From: Gamarada debralockiae
Taxonomy: Eukaryota; Ascomycota; Leotiomycetes; Helotiales; Hyphodiscaceae
Direction: 5' to 3'
NCBI GenBank assembly: GCA_002803225.1
Contig: NXFV01001736.1
Coordinates: 62,001-126,000, forward strand
DNA length: 64,000 nt
The notes below the pieces were generated by a model. The model did no database searches. It saw only the letters and a program-made list of their open reading frames with translations, and was not told where the DNA came from. Each line of letters opens with the position of its first letter. The stretch's first letter is position 1. The translations under genes and the position numbers were made by a program. Positions 10,788 to 21,468 of the stretch are shown piece after piece.

Positions 10788-12027
10788 CTACCGCCGCGTA
10801 GGTCTCGAATCTCGCGTTCTCCGGTCTGAACTTGCACTACCTAAATCACACGTTAGCAAAACGCCTTGAAGATGGGGCTCAAAAGGGGTGCTTACTTGCG
10901 CTAGTGCCGGTATAAGAGTCCGTATAGTAAGAACTACTAATATCGCTCCTCTCCCTCATCTCCTTCCTATCATGTCGTCTCTTCAATCCCAGAATGACCG
11001 CCAAACCCAACAAACCCGCGCCCACAGCGCCCCAACCTCCCAAACCACTGGACTTCTTCTTCCTCGTCTCAGTGACTCTCGCTGGTCGTCCGCCCGCTCC
11101 AAACCAGCCTGTATGCGTGTCTCGCCTTGAAGCGGTTCCGGATCCGTGACGAGAGTATCGTTCCTCCACAACTTCGACTCGTTCTCGAGAACGTCTGTTT
11201 CTGCGGTTTCCGAGGCCGAACAAAGCGAGGAGTCCGTCGAAACCCGCTTTGACGATGCAGCAGAAACAGAACAGCAAGAGGAGAATGACACCAGCGATTG
11301 TGCCAATGACAATTCCAGCGATAGCTCCACCGCTCAGTCCATGCGAAGTTGAGCTTGAAACGATAGGCAAGGTGCTTCCCGAGGCCGTGGCAGGTGAGAT
11401 GAAAGACGCAGTAGTCGTAACAGAGGTCGAAGTCGAAGTAGAGACGCCTCCACTCGTAGGCCTCAATGGCGCCGAATAAGTGCTCGTCGTCGTCGCCATC
11501 GTAGAAACAATGTACGTCCAACTCGTCAACCCACTTGCAGGTTTCGGCGCACAGGAGCCAGAGTAGGCACAGACTTGATCACTCGCGCAGCAGATTGCTC
11601 CACACGATGTCTGTTGCTGGCTGGTATCGCAGATCGCGGCGCTGGATACTGGGACCAAGTTCTGTGTTGTCGTTGCGGCGTATGTGCTTGCAGCTCCCGT
11701 CCAGGAGCTGTAGGTGCTGGTTCGAAGTACCAGGTCGGTCTCCGTGTATGTCGTTGTGTAGACTACGTATCCCCCGCTTCCCCCAGTCACCGCGGCGTTT
11801 GGCACGCTGCAGTAGGCTATTTGTGCTGCGTTGGTGTAGCATGCTTCTGCGCCAGTGCAGGTATATTGGCCCTGTCCACCGCAGACCACATTCCTTTCTT
11901 CCACATAGCCATAACCGAGCTTTTCGAGGATCTCCTTGGGAGTTGGTACGGCTTTGACGGAATCCGTATGCGAGAAGAGGACCAGGAGGAGGGAAATCAG
12001 CGTCGGGGAAGTTTGTGAGAGTCGCAT
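10788..12027 (-). CDS. Cys- and Ser/Thr-rich single-pass surface protein
   Basis: Exons 12027-10896 and 10840-10788 give 394 residues. The intron (10841-10895, 55 nt) has donor GTAAGC and branch GCTAAC. It replaces the read-through end KHPF by a Ser/Arg tail ending RRTRDSRPTRR. A signal peptide covers about residues 1-26. Then comes a Cys-rich part (VVCGGQGQYTCTGAEACYTN and SCGAICCASDQVCAYSGSC), a Ser/Thr-rich stalk suited to O-glycosylation, and one membrane segment (GGAIAGIVIGTIAGVILLLL). A basic, Gly-rich cytoplasmic tail follows, with a second hydrophobic patch (GAVGAGLLGLAVILGL). The layout resembles fungal wall-stress sensor-like proteins, but it lacks a recognisable WSC domain. Confidence 0.8.
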
Positions 12028-13745
12028 TGCGCCGGTATTGTAAATGGAAGTCCAATCGAGGACGATGCGAAAAATCCAGATCGTGTTCTGGAGCTCGTAA
12101 ACGTCTCAATTGCTGACAGCGGCGGTGAACAACCCCACTTCCACAGCTCTCCCACCGCCAAATTCGAGGTACGGAACAAACGAGTGTATTTCGGTCGAAT
12201 CGATAACTTCGTGTATCGCAATCGCGATAACGTCAACTAGAATTAGAACTGTTTGCTTGGAATGTGGATGAGGAATGGAAGGGGGAAATGGAATGAGTGT
12301 GGTGGGTGAACACTTAAAGTCGGGTGGTTGATTCCAGCCTTCCAAATTATCGATGTCGCCCAACCCCCCTCTTATTGACTTTTAGCGTCACACACGTGGG
12401 AATGGCACTAGACTGCGATTAGTGAGTATCGAATACGGCTTAAGCTTAATTAGCTAATCGGTGTAGGGAAAATAGGGAAGTGTATTATGGAAGGCTTTTT
12501 GATGGTCTTTTTTCCTGATTTTTGGAATGGTGGTGTGAAGAAATGCGCCATGCATGCAGCTGCAGCTCTGGTGTTGACTCCAAGTTGATAGTGGGCCGAG
12601 CAACGGATTCTTATCGGAGTGTTTGAATAGAGAGAAATCAAGTGCGGGCAATAATAATTGCCTGGATTTCGCTCAACTGCGTTCATCGGATTCGGCAGCG
12701 AGACGAGTTTTAAAAGGAGGCTGGGGTGTCGCAATCCTTCGAGCTCAAACCGAGGTGCCAGACCAAACCCCTGGTTTGAGCTTCACGGATTTGAAGGTTT
12801 CCTTCTGCCAAACTTGCAGCTCATGACATCAAAGAGAGAAATGTTATATCTTGAAATGCCGGGACATCTTTCCACTGCATTCATGTGTTCTGCTTGTGAT
12901 ACAGAGCTGAGATCCAGCGAAATATGACTCGGTTCCAAGTGGCACCTCTGACCTTCACCGCTTTAGAGGCTCTGAAGGCCCAAAGTTATGGCCCAAAGCA
13001 ATCCACCCAACTCATTCGATGTTTCTCGTGAGTTGAAGGAATCGAAAATATCCTAGATGATCTCAGGGATGAGCTCTACTACGCATCATTTGAGAAGACA
13101 GACCTGGGAATGAGAAGTGCGTCGATGATTTTCACATCACAATAAATCTACTCTTTGCTGCTCTTGGATTCGATAACGAGGCCTCTTTCCCCGATTCTTT
13201 AAGCACCGAAGTAAGATGATATTGAAGAAGAAGTGCTTTAACAAAGTGCTGAGAAACCGAGAACCGTGCAAACACCCTTTAATATCCCTTCCTCTGCCCT
13301 CGACATTGGGAGCGGTGGTTTCTGCAATGGTATGGGAACTGCGAAAGTTAACGGAGATGGTTTTTGCGAAAGGGTCAATAGTTTGCATTGAGGAAGAGGT
13401 CTGGTTAGAAGTTGGCGATAGATCGACTTCGGACCTGCTCTTTGTCGGGGCAGAAGGATAGGCCAAATGTGGATTTTTGGGTCATTTGTCCTCTTTCTTA
13501 CTTCGGTAACATCTTGCATTGTGCTAGGGAAAACCTTCAAAGTTCTCATTGTTATAAACGTCGTCGCTCATTCCTCGTACATCTCTCCTATCATACATTT
13601 TACACTAGAAAAGTCTCCTGGTTACCCCATTTCATCAATCGTACTCTATCTAACAAGCACGTCTCCCCTTCGACTTTATAGGCCTCTCAAAACTAATAAC
13701 CACAAACCTGAAGTTATATTCACTCCTCTCCCATTTTCCAGCCAA
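12028..13745. other. Intergenic, 1.7 kb; promoter side of the surface-protein gene
   Basis: Several frames of 60-110 codons on both strands (for example minus 13137-13466 with a TTG start) show no recognisable family. The first few hundred bases are probably the 5' UTR and promoter of the gene ending at 12027. Confidence 0.4.
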
Positions 13746-14366
13746 TTACCTTTGCATTTTCTCCGTAGCAACCCAATCTTTCACCCTTCCCTTCATCTTC
13801 TTCATCTTCTTCACAATCCCCTCTTTATATTTATTCCCACCGCCCGTAACCCCCACCGCTCTCCCGTTACCAGCATCATACTCGCCGCCTCGAAGATACG
13901 CAAGCTCGGGCGTCGTCCCTAATAGAGGCACACGTTCATAACTTTGCTCTAGTCCCGGACTGTGATCTCGTTGTAGTGGTGCACATCCTTGTGGATGAAT
14001 GGTCCTTCTTAGATCGGTATCGACTCTTAATGTTGGACGGAACTCAAAGTCCAGTGAGGTGGCGGTGCTAGCCAGTGATGGATACGGTGTTAATGCTGGG
14101 CTGGGAGTCCGGCGTGGATGCGGATGTGGATGCAACAGTCAGTCTCCGCCGAAGTACGTGGAATCGAACAGCAGGGAGCTTGCGGGACGATCGGAGGTCG
14201 GACTGGGTGTTGAAGTCAGTGAAGACGATGATTTAGGGTATGAAGCTAATGTTGGTATAGATGTGCTTGCGTGGTTGCGGGTCAACATAGCGCGATATTG
14301 ATCGTATGGGAGGAATGCAGGTATTGACGAGGGAATTGAATCCAACGAGTCGCGGCGATTTCTCAC
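13746..14366 (-). CDS. C-terminal part of the neighbouring protein, or a separate short gene; internal TGA probably spliced out
   Basis: One minus frame runs from 14366 to 13746, interrupted by TGA at 14141-14139. A 57-nt candidate intron (donor GTACTT, branch CTGAC, acceptor CCCAG) would remove that stop in phase, joining SSLLFDST to PALTPYPSLASTATS. The product is Ser/Thr-rich and ends in a basic segment (KEGIVKKMKKMKGRVKDWV). The frame has no ATG before residue 27 although the earlier part (SIPSSIPAFLPYDQYRAML) looks conserved-like. It abuts the stop of the upstream frame at 14363-14365, so it is probably the 3' part of the same gene. Confidence 0.5.
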
Positions 14367-16003
14367 CCTTTTAAGGCACCGTGGAAATGGCGTAGATATG
14401 GAGCGGTCGGCGAGGATGTTTGGGTAGGCGATTCGCTTGGCTTTTCCGTGCGTTCTGGGATGGTGGACAAAGTGCGTACTAGCTCATTGCAGAACTCGGA
14501 ATCTTCAAGAGATTTTGGGATTGAGAGGCTCGAGTCCTGTGATGAGCGAACTGGCTCGACTAGCAGGGAGTGTGGTGGTGACAAACTGTGGGTTGGTGAG
14601 GGTGGTGAGCTTGGATGGTCCAGCAGGTCCATCCAGTTGGGCGAGGGAGCAGACTCTTGATATATTGCTGGAGGCGGGATATTCAAACCACTGGTTTGGT
14701 CCTGGTATGCCAGTCTCCATCCAGGGATATCGATGGGGTTCCTCGTCGCAGTCAATTGAGGAGATTCGACTTCGGGCTTGTTTGGCGGTACGGTGATGCC
14801 GAGTGTGATCTTTGGCGATGAAATAGGGGAGCTCATCACCTCCTCCAACTCACTGGCTAAGTTAGTACCCCTTCTCAGAAACAACCTTGGCTGCTCTTGG
14901 TACTGAGATTTTTGAACGGTGATACCCGCTTCCTCCTTTGCCCTTGCTAATGCCCTCAAGTGAGGCGAGGGCCAAGTCGAGTGAGCGAGCTCCGTAGGAC
15001 TTCCAATTTGCGCAGCATTGAACACGACTGGTTCGTATTCTGGCTCCTGATCTACACTGGCTAGCATTAACGAGTCTCCCGAGCATGTGTTGTTCGTAGT
15101 CCCATCCCCGTCGACGACCAAATCTCCACATCCCTGGTTGGAGCACAATTTCTTGGGCTTCAACTTCACAAACTTCCTCGACTTCAAATTTCCCTCATTT
15201 TTGAACCACACCCTCTCCGCCTCAGCATCCCAATGTGGTTCTCCAAAACCAACAACAGCGTCAGTACTGTTCACCGAACCGCTCTTATTACTAGCATCAA
15301 TCTCCTCCTCCGCTCTCCTTAGTATTTCCACCTCCTGCCAGACACTCGGTCCAGCAAGGGAATTTAGTACTTCCTCCTTCTGCTCTCGCTGTTTCTGCAA
15401 AGCACACTTCTCACAAAAGCCCCTATCACCCCTCACAACAGACACAGCGCGTTCCCCACAGCCTCTACAAAAATAGTTAAAACAGCTCACCCGCTCGCCT
15501 CTCGCCGCTCTTTCCTTACAGACCGAACACGCCAACCTAGTCAGCGCCTTCGCAATACTCGTTTTGCTCGATGAGGAGCCGGCCTCACATCTCGTCTTTC
15601 TGGCTAGGCTGCTGGCTTGGCCCCTTCTCCAAAGATCCCAGAGTGAATTCTTACGGCGGAGGGGTGGGGGAGCGCCGGTGACGATGACCTTAGTTGGTTT
15701 AGGTTTAGACAACCACAATGCTTGTTTGAGACGCTGCATTATGGTGAAATAGGCGTTTGGCTTTGTCGAGGTGGATGAGGTGGATGAGGTGGATGAGGTG
15801 GATGAGGTGGATGAGGTGGATGAGGTGGATTTCTTTGATTGCTTATTTGGATGGGGATTTAGAGAGGGTGGTGTTCTTGGGTTTGTATCGGTGTAGTGAG
15901 TTGTTGGGGGGATGAGCTGGTCGCGGGGAATCCAGGTTATGAGCGTGCCGTTGTGGTTTATTGTTCTGCTCCGGTCTCTAAGTTGTAATGAGGGTTCGGA
16001 CAT
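14363..16003 (-). CDS. Low-complexity protein with zinc-ribbon-like cysteine cluster
   Basis: A single open frame of 546 residues from ATG at 16003. Near the N-terminus is a (Ser-Thr-Ser)n tract, followed by a basic segment. A cysteine cluster at about residues 170-215 reads CSVCKE...CFNYFCRGCGE...GFCEKC, that is CxxC-x12-C-x4-CxxC-x13-CxxC, a likely zinc-binding ribbon. The rest is Pro/Ser-rich and probably disordered. I recognise no named family. The frame ends with HFHGALKG and a stop at 14363. The next frame (to 13746) starts 1 nt away in a different register, so a 1-nt indel or an unrecognised intron may have split a protein of about 720 residues. Confidence 0.7.
   Translation of the reverse strand: MSEPSLQLRDRSRTINHNGTLITWIPRDQLIPPTTHYTDTNPRTPPSLNPHPNKQSKKSTSSTSSTSSTSSTSSTSSTSTKPNAYFTIMQRLKQALWLSKPKPTKVIVTGAPPPLRRKNSLWDLWRRGQASSLARKTRCEAGSSSSKTSIAKALTRLACSVCKERAARGERVSCFNYFCRGCGERAVSVVRGDRGFCEKCALQKQREQKEEVLNSLAGPSVWQEVEILRRAEEEIDASNKSGSVNSTDAVVGFGEPHWDAEAERVWFKNEGNLKSRKFVKLKPKKLCSNQGCGDLVVDGDGTTNNTCSGDSLMLASVDQEPEYEPVVFNAAQIGSPTELAHSTWPSPHLRALARAKEEAGITVQKSQYQEQPRLFLRRGTNLASELEEVMSSPISSPKITLGITVPPNKPEVESPQLTATRNPIDIPGWRLAYQDQTSGLNIPPPAIYQESAPSPNWMDLLDHPSSPPSPTHSLSPPHSLLVEPVRSSQDSSLSIPKSLEDSEFCNELVRTLSTIPERTEKPSESPTQTSSPTAPYLRHFHGALKG
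15768..15830. repeat. Coding minisatellite, 9-bp unit x 7
   Basis: Seven perfect units of GTGGATGAG on the plus strand. On the coding (minus) strand they give an STS-type Ser/Thr tract. Unit loss or gain keeps the reading frame. Confidence 0.95.
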
Positions 16004-16463
16004 GGACTTGGAAGGAATCGGGTAGAGATAGGGGTCGTGATGGATCGAGACGGGACTACCCAGCTGTGGAGAGCTGGCGTTTGCAACCTTACTTGAGGTG
16101 AACGGTAATGTATTGTTATTGAGGGAGGTAGTTATGAATAGCCTTGGTAAGTGCTCAAAGTATTTGAAGTCCTAGAAATTCGTTTGCGATTTTGCGAACT
16201 TTGCGAACATTTGGAGATGTGTTTTGGACAGAGACCGATGTAAGAAGATATGTACATACTCGCTTGCCCTTTCATCGAACCATGTGAATCAAATGTGAAC
16301 GATTGGGCCGTGACTCATGGAAATCGTTATTGTTTGCCTTAAGGCGACCGGAGTATAGACAAAAGAGGTCGTGAATCATTCCCACTTGGGGTTTGTTTGC
16401 CATCGTCCCTCCATGAACTTCGCTTAGTGAGGTTATTCCTTAAACGTGATCGCTCAAATCGGA
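16004..16463. other. Intergenic; no gene seen
   Basis: Lies between the divergent ends of two minus-strand genes. Part is promoter of the gene starting at 16003 and part is 3' flank of the transporter. Confidence 0.4.
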
Positions 16464-18552
16464 TCAACGAGCCCGTGATCGACCTCTTAAGCTCAATGTA
16501 TCCCCAATCCTCCTCCTCCAACCTCCTCCCCCGCCTTGATGCCTGTGCCTGACAACGACACATTCGCATCCCTTCCCAAAGCGTTCCCAATGCACCAGGT
16601 GCCCCCTCATCTTCCACACCCATCCCGTATATGCGACCGTACTAACCAGCACAGCGACCCAACTCATCGTCGCTATCCACTTGAATTGCTCTGGCTTATG
16701 GAGCACAATCGCAATAACAAATTGCGCTAGCTCAAACAGAGAGACGAAGCTGTATTCGACACCGGTGAAAGAAGAGCGTTGGGTAGGTGTCACCATGGTC
16801 TGAGTAAGTTGTTGGGTCGTGAGATCGTATACCCATAGCCCAAGACGAGATATGGAGAGGAAGAAGAAGAGTATGAATGCGAGCAATAGCTGTGAGGGAA
16901 TAGCGAGAAGTCGAGAAGCTAGGTGCGGTAGGGAGGAGGATGCTGAGGTTGAGGTTGGAGATAGTTGTCGGAGAGCTAATACTACCGGGGCCTAGAGAGG
17001 GTCAGTACAAAATGCTAAGATGTGAAACAGGAGGAATGTGAATACCAAGTTGACAAGCTGAAATGAAATACCCCAAAGACCTAACCGCTCCAACCCAATC
17101 TCGGTCCTACCTTCCTCTTCTGAAGCCTCTTCCAGAAACGCAGTCATCGATTCCTCCGATTCTCTGCTCGTCCTATCCTGTCCTCGGAATCGACCGTGAT
17201 TTTGAGCTTTCGACAATATTTGAACACCTACGGGCGTGACAACCGTGCTGCTAATCTCGACAACACTTCCGGCTGCACGAGCAATAGTAATGAGGTCCAA
17301 TGAAAAGCCCACTGCGAGCAAGTATGTGATAAAAGTTGCACTGTAAGCGAGTGCTGAGATATGGAGGAAGGCTAGCGAGAGAGATGGAATCCAGACCATG
17401 GAGGAGAAGTAGTTCCGGAAATCCTGTGCGTATCTTCGGAAGCCTTGGGAGGTCTTGGTCCAGCAGTCGCGAGACGGTGCTTCTAGGGGCGGAAGTGCGG
17501 CTTCACTCTCTTCGGCAGGCTGGTGATCGACGATCTTTGGCTTCCTCAATCGAGGATTGAGATTCCAAACTCTCTTAGCACACCATAGTTCAACTACCCA
17601 ACTAGCAGCACTCATAGCGCCAACCATAAGAACCCCAATCTTGACGTTCGCAGCCGAGATGATGACGGAGATAAAAATCGGTGCAATTAGCTTGCAAATG
17701 AGGTCAATCCTTCTCATAGCCGAGTTAAGATGCGTAAGGTCATAAGTTTTACCATCAGGTGAAGATGCAGCAACAACCCAGTCCCTCTCCATTGAGAGCA
17801 TGTTTCCACTTGCGCTGAGATTCTCCAGGATGCCGAGGAGAAGAATTAGTGCAAACATGCCTCCTTTCAGGAAGGCTGCTCCCTCAATGCCGGCAATCTC
17901 GGGCATCCTTTCATGAAGATTTCCAGTGTTGGGTCCAACAATGAAGAACCATATTACTGATGCGCCGATCACTGAAATTCGGTTCATAGAGATTGTGCTC
18001 AACAGTGTTTTGAGTCGATTGGGAGCTTGGTCAACCCAGCGGCCGACAGCTGAGGAGAAGCATATTGATGCTAGAGTTCTCACAATGCCACTGGACAGAA
18101 CGCATATCAGCATTGACTGTAATTGCATCTTAAGAGCAATCCAAAAACCCTAAGAGTTGAGAAACTCTGGAATTCTTCATGTCACGTGACAAACATCTCG
18201 AAGCAGATTCTTTGGGGTGCCTAGAAAGGGGCCTGACCGTATTGATGCAGCGACAAGAGTATCAGGATATGCTGCGGCAGTAAAGATGATCTAGAAACCC
18301 ATTAGCATCCTCAGTGCCAGATCATGTTCTCCCAGAACTCACTGCCGCAAACTCGTAAGTCCTAACATTCCACGTAGAGAGGAAATGCGTCGTATAAAGG
18401 TTGAAGGCTTGAGACCTGGTCATGCAACTGTTCTCATCCTCAATAGCTGGGAAGGATTCAAGAAGCGGCGACGTTGGGGCATCGGAGGTATTTTCAATCT
18501 CAGAGTCGTTTGTTGAGCCGGAGTCGGCTGCCTCATTGATGGGATCAGGCAT
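16464..18552 (-). CDS. Ferroportin-like (SLC40) transporter, four exons
   Basis: Exons 18552-18343, 18290-18238, 18090-17046 and 16991-16464 give about 611 residues. Introns 1 (52 nt, branch GCTAAT) and 3 (54 nt, branch CTGAC) have good consensus. Intron 2 is 147 nt and less certain. SLC40 motifs are TLVAASIR-GIVRTLASICFS, then AVGRWVDQAPNRL, MERDWVV, AMRRIDLICKLIAPIF, and the C-terminal SRLGLWVYDLTTQQLTQ followed by RSSFTGVEYSFVS. These match the conserved helices of iron exporters of the ferroportin family. An acidic N-terminus precedes the first helix (NLYTTHFLSTWNVRTYEF). Multiple hydrophobic segments are present. The likely role is metal (iron) export at the plasma membrane or vacuole, by family only. 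The basic tail after KMRGHLVHWERF may be misread if a small frameshift lies there. Confidence 0.85.
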
Positions 18553-19109
18553 GTCGATATCGAAGGGTTAGGGAGTAGGAAGAGCAGTCATAATCTTAAA
18601 CACATTGATTTTGTTCGAAAACATGTAAAGGTATCTGATTTTGAAGTTTGCGCAAATTCTTTGAAGCTGCCATCGGCCCACAATCGGCGACTACGGGTAT
18701 CTTTTCCGAGTCAAAAATGAGCCAATGACAGCAAGAACACATAAAATCTAAATACCTCTCAACAATTCACAACAAATCAGTCATCAACTATCGAGTGGAA
18801 ACTTGGATGGATGTTGGAATGAAATCCAAAAATCTAGCATTTCTGTGTCCTGCTGAAGTCCATTGCATGTAATACAAGGTAATATTTCCTCCAAGCTTCT
18901 CGTCATCAGAAGAGAGCAAATCGTTTGCCAGAAGTAAACCCCAGTGCGCCATATCCTATCCAACCGTGAGAGCCATTCATGTACGCCGTCATCCATTGAC
19001 CTCGATCCTGCCGCAGTCTCGTCATCGTGTATCCACCCATCCAAACCAATGCGCCATCGACGTCCAAAGCAACTCATACCCATGTCTCACAATAGTCCGA
19101 GATATTCTC
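18553..19109. other. Intergenic; nothing convincing
   Basis: Promoter side of the SLC40 gene and 3' flank of the next gene. A minus frame at 18784-19083 has no recognisable pattern. Confidence 0.4.
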
Positions 19110-19448
19110 TCATAGTGAACCCATTCTCTCCTCTAAGCCACCCCAATACACAATCGGTCGTGGTTCCAGGATCTCCAATCCAGAAGCAAAGCTCTTTCTC
19201 TCCTCGTCGATCTCCAACATCGATGGTTGTCTGTGCATGATAGCATTGATGGTGCTGATGGGTGATGAGGAGTTGGAGGCGTAGGAGTCGCGGTTACTCG
19301 ACATCATGGAGTTGTTTGATGGAGAAGAGGAGCGACGGAGGGATGTGCGGATGCTGGAGAAGGGGGATGAGATGGATTGGAAGCGTGAGGTGCGCATATT
19401 TGCTGTTGATGACTGAGGATCGAAAGATTGAGATGTGTTTATATGCAA
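19110..19448 (-). CDS. Small Ser-rich protein of unknown function
   Basis: A 112-residue frame from ATG at 19448. The N-terminal two thirds are Ser/Arg-rich (FQSISSPFSSIRTSLRRSSS). The C-terminal part is compact and looks conserved (EEERK-like stretch, ASGLEILEPRPIVYWGG, LEERMGSL). I recall similar short fungal proteins ending in EPRPxVYWG but can give no function. There is no signal peptide and no membrane segment. A second possible start is the Met at residue 18. Confidence 0.6.
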   Translation of the reverse strand: MHINTSQSFDPQSSTANMRTSRFQSISSPFSSIRTSLRRSSSPSNNSMMSSNRDSYASNSSSPISTINAIMHRQPSMLEIDEERKSFASGLEILEPRPIVYWGGLEERMGSL

Positions 19449-21468
19449 GGTGTCGTAGATGACTGGTGACTGAAGAAGTCGAGTGTAGATCGTGAAAGAG
19501 GTTCGACCAAGGTAGGTATTTGTGCAAGATATGCAGTGTGTGAAGGCGCAGCCTCAGGGATTAGAAGACGTAATTGAACGAGTGACTCGTCTCTTTCAAG
19601 ACGTTTAATGAGGGCAATTACTCCAAGTAGATGGAAGGCGTAAATAGATCGGGCCCAGAAAAGACACTTCGACTGACGAACAATCAATCCGAAGTACGCA
19701 AGTCCTGGTACTTAAGTGGCACCCAGCTTCGGACGCTAGGACGTCCAAAATAGAAAGGGAGTAGGAAGAATGGAGGGATTAGTTAGAAGGGGTAAGAGAA
19801 GCGGGCGTTGGCAATAGAATTGAAATGCAATAATGGACGAACGTAAGAAGGAGGTCGCAGATATTAATGCGTACGGGTACAAATCCTGGGCTTTGGCCTG
19901 TGTCCCTGCGTGGCCACATTCACTTTGGTGGCTCAATTCAATGCAGGCCGTGTTACAAAGGAAAAGGGAGAGCCGGAGAGGGAATAGTGAGGAGAAGATG
20001 AGCAGGGTACGCGTGCTGATGCTGTAAGGTACGGCTGTACGGGAGGTGACGAGGGGGAACGCGTGAGGATGATCCACAACCCCTCAAAATCTCGGACCCT
20101 TAATGCGGCCAGAAGAGATGGGCCAATAACGGATGAACAGACCCTCGTATACTGAAAATTCCAATAGAAAATTCCTGGCATCATCATAGAATCGAACTCA
20201 GCCGAGATCCAGAGATTTTCAGAGTCTGGCTTGACTACGTTTATTTTTAACTTTTCTTCTGCTTTCACAAGGAAGTCATCGTCAGCTGCCGGCAGACTTT
20301 CAGGAAAATACCCTCTGTGCCGAGATCTCGCAATTCACTCCCCACCAAACCTCACTCTTCCTCCCTCAAACTTCTCAAACCCACCACGGGCCTTCTCGAA
20401 GATCGCATCTCCACTTCCCAGGGCACCTTCCATGAATATCAAACCTCTCAACCGGTTATTCTCACCTCTTTCTTAGGATTTGGCTGGGTGAACTCTGCGA
20501 CGAGTTTCATGCTTAAAGGCTCTCACCCGCCTCACCCGCACCATTCCCTTTCGGCTGTATTCGGTCTAGCGACTAACTTCCCCCTGAGGGCTTGACCCGG
20601 CTACAGGTACGAGTGACAAGGGTTTGACACCGCCAAATGTACTAATGAACTGGAGTGTGTTGCAGGTTCAAATACCGGTGCTCCTGCCTCTTGTGATGTT
20701 GCTGTGTTGCTCCTGCGTCGCTGTGGTGAGTGAGTGACAGCGTGAGTCTGTGACATCAATGATCTTGTTTGAACTTTTGATGGAGTTTGAGAAACAAGAA
20801 TTGTGAGGAATGTAATATCCGGGTCAAGTAAGAACATGATGAAATTGAATTGACGTGGACTCTCTCAGTTTAATTGCAAGATTTATTGGAACTCAACTCC
20901 AGTCATGGATCCCCTCAAAATCCAGATGATCGTGTTCCACAATTTGTTTCGAGACCGCAGAGAAAGTTTCGGGTGATTTATTTATTAGGTAGGAGTGCAT
21001 TGTTTCCAACGATGCTGCTTGCTGTACAGATTTCCTCTCCTCCGCAATACAGTAAACAATTATTCTAAAAAGGACTCCAAGGCTATGCACAACAATAATG
21101 AAACAATTCGTCGTCGTCCATCTAATTCCCAGTAATCCCCCACTCCATCCATAATGCATCAAAGTGAAAACGACACCTTTCCTCCACCAAGGCCAGAGAG
21201 TATCGCATAACCATCAGCCTCATTCTACCCCACCCATCTCCATCATCACATGAACAATCGAAACCAAAAAAATCCAAAAATGCTGCGTCCGTGATGCCCG
21301 CCAACGCCTCGCCTACGCCTCCCAAACCATTCGTGCGATTGGCATGGCCGGTCCAAAAATCCAAATCTAGGGAAACACCCCGCCCGTCCGTTTCCAAAAA
21401 TAACGCGCAGTCAAACAAGCCTGTACTTATCACATCATTTTCCAAAACGTTTCTGAATCTTCGCTTCA
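19449..21468. other. Intergenic, 2.0 kb; nothing convincing
   Basis: No reading frame with protein character. At 20661-20680 a T-arm-like GGTTCAAATACC occurs, but no matching A box or acceptor stem was found. Confidence 0.4.

Noticed and set aside
13467..13922. 151-codon plus-strand frame
   Set aside because: Its 3' part is antisense to the downstream end of the low-complexity gene, and its hydrophobic, His/Pro/Leu-rich composition is typical of a shadow frame.
20661..20680. T-arm-like GGTTCAAATACC on the plus strand
   Set aside because: No A box, anticodon arm or acceptor stem can be built around it.
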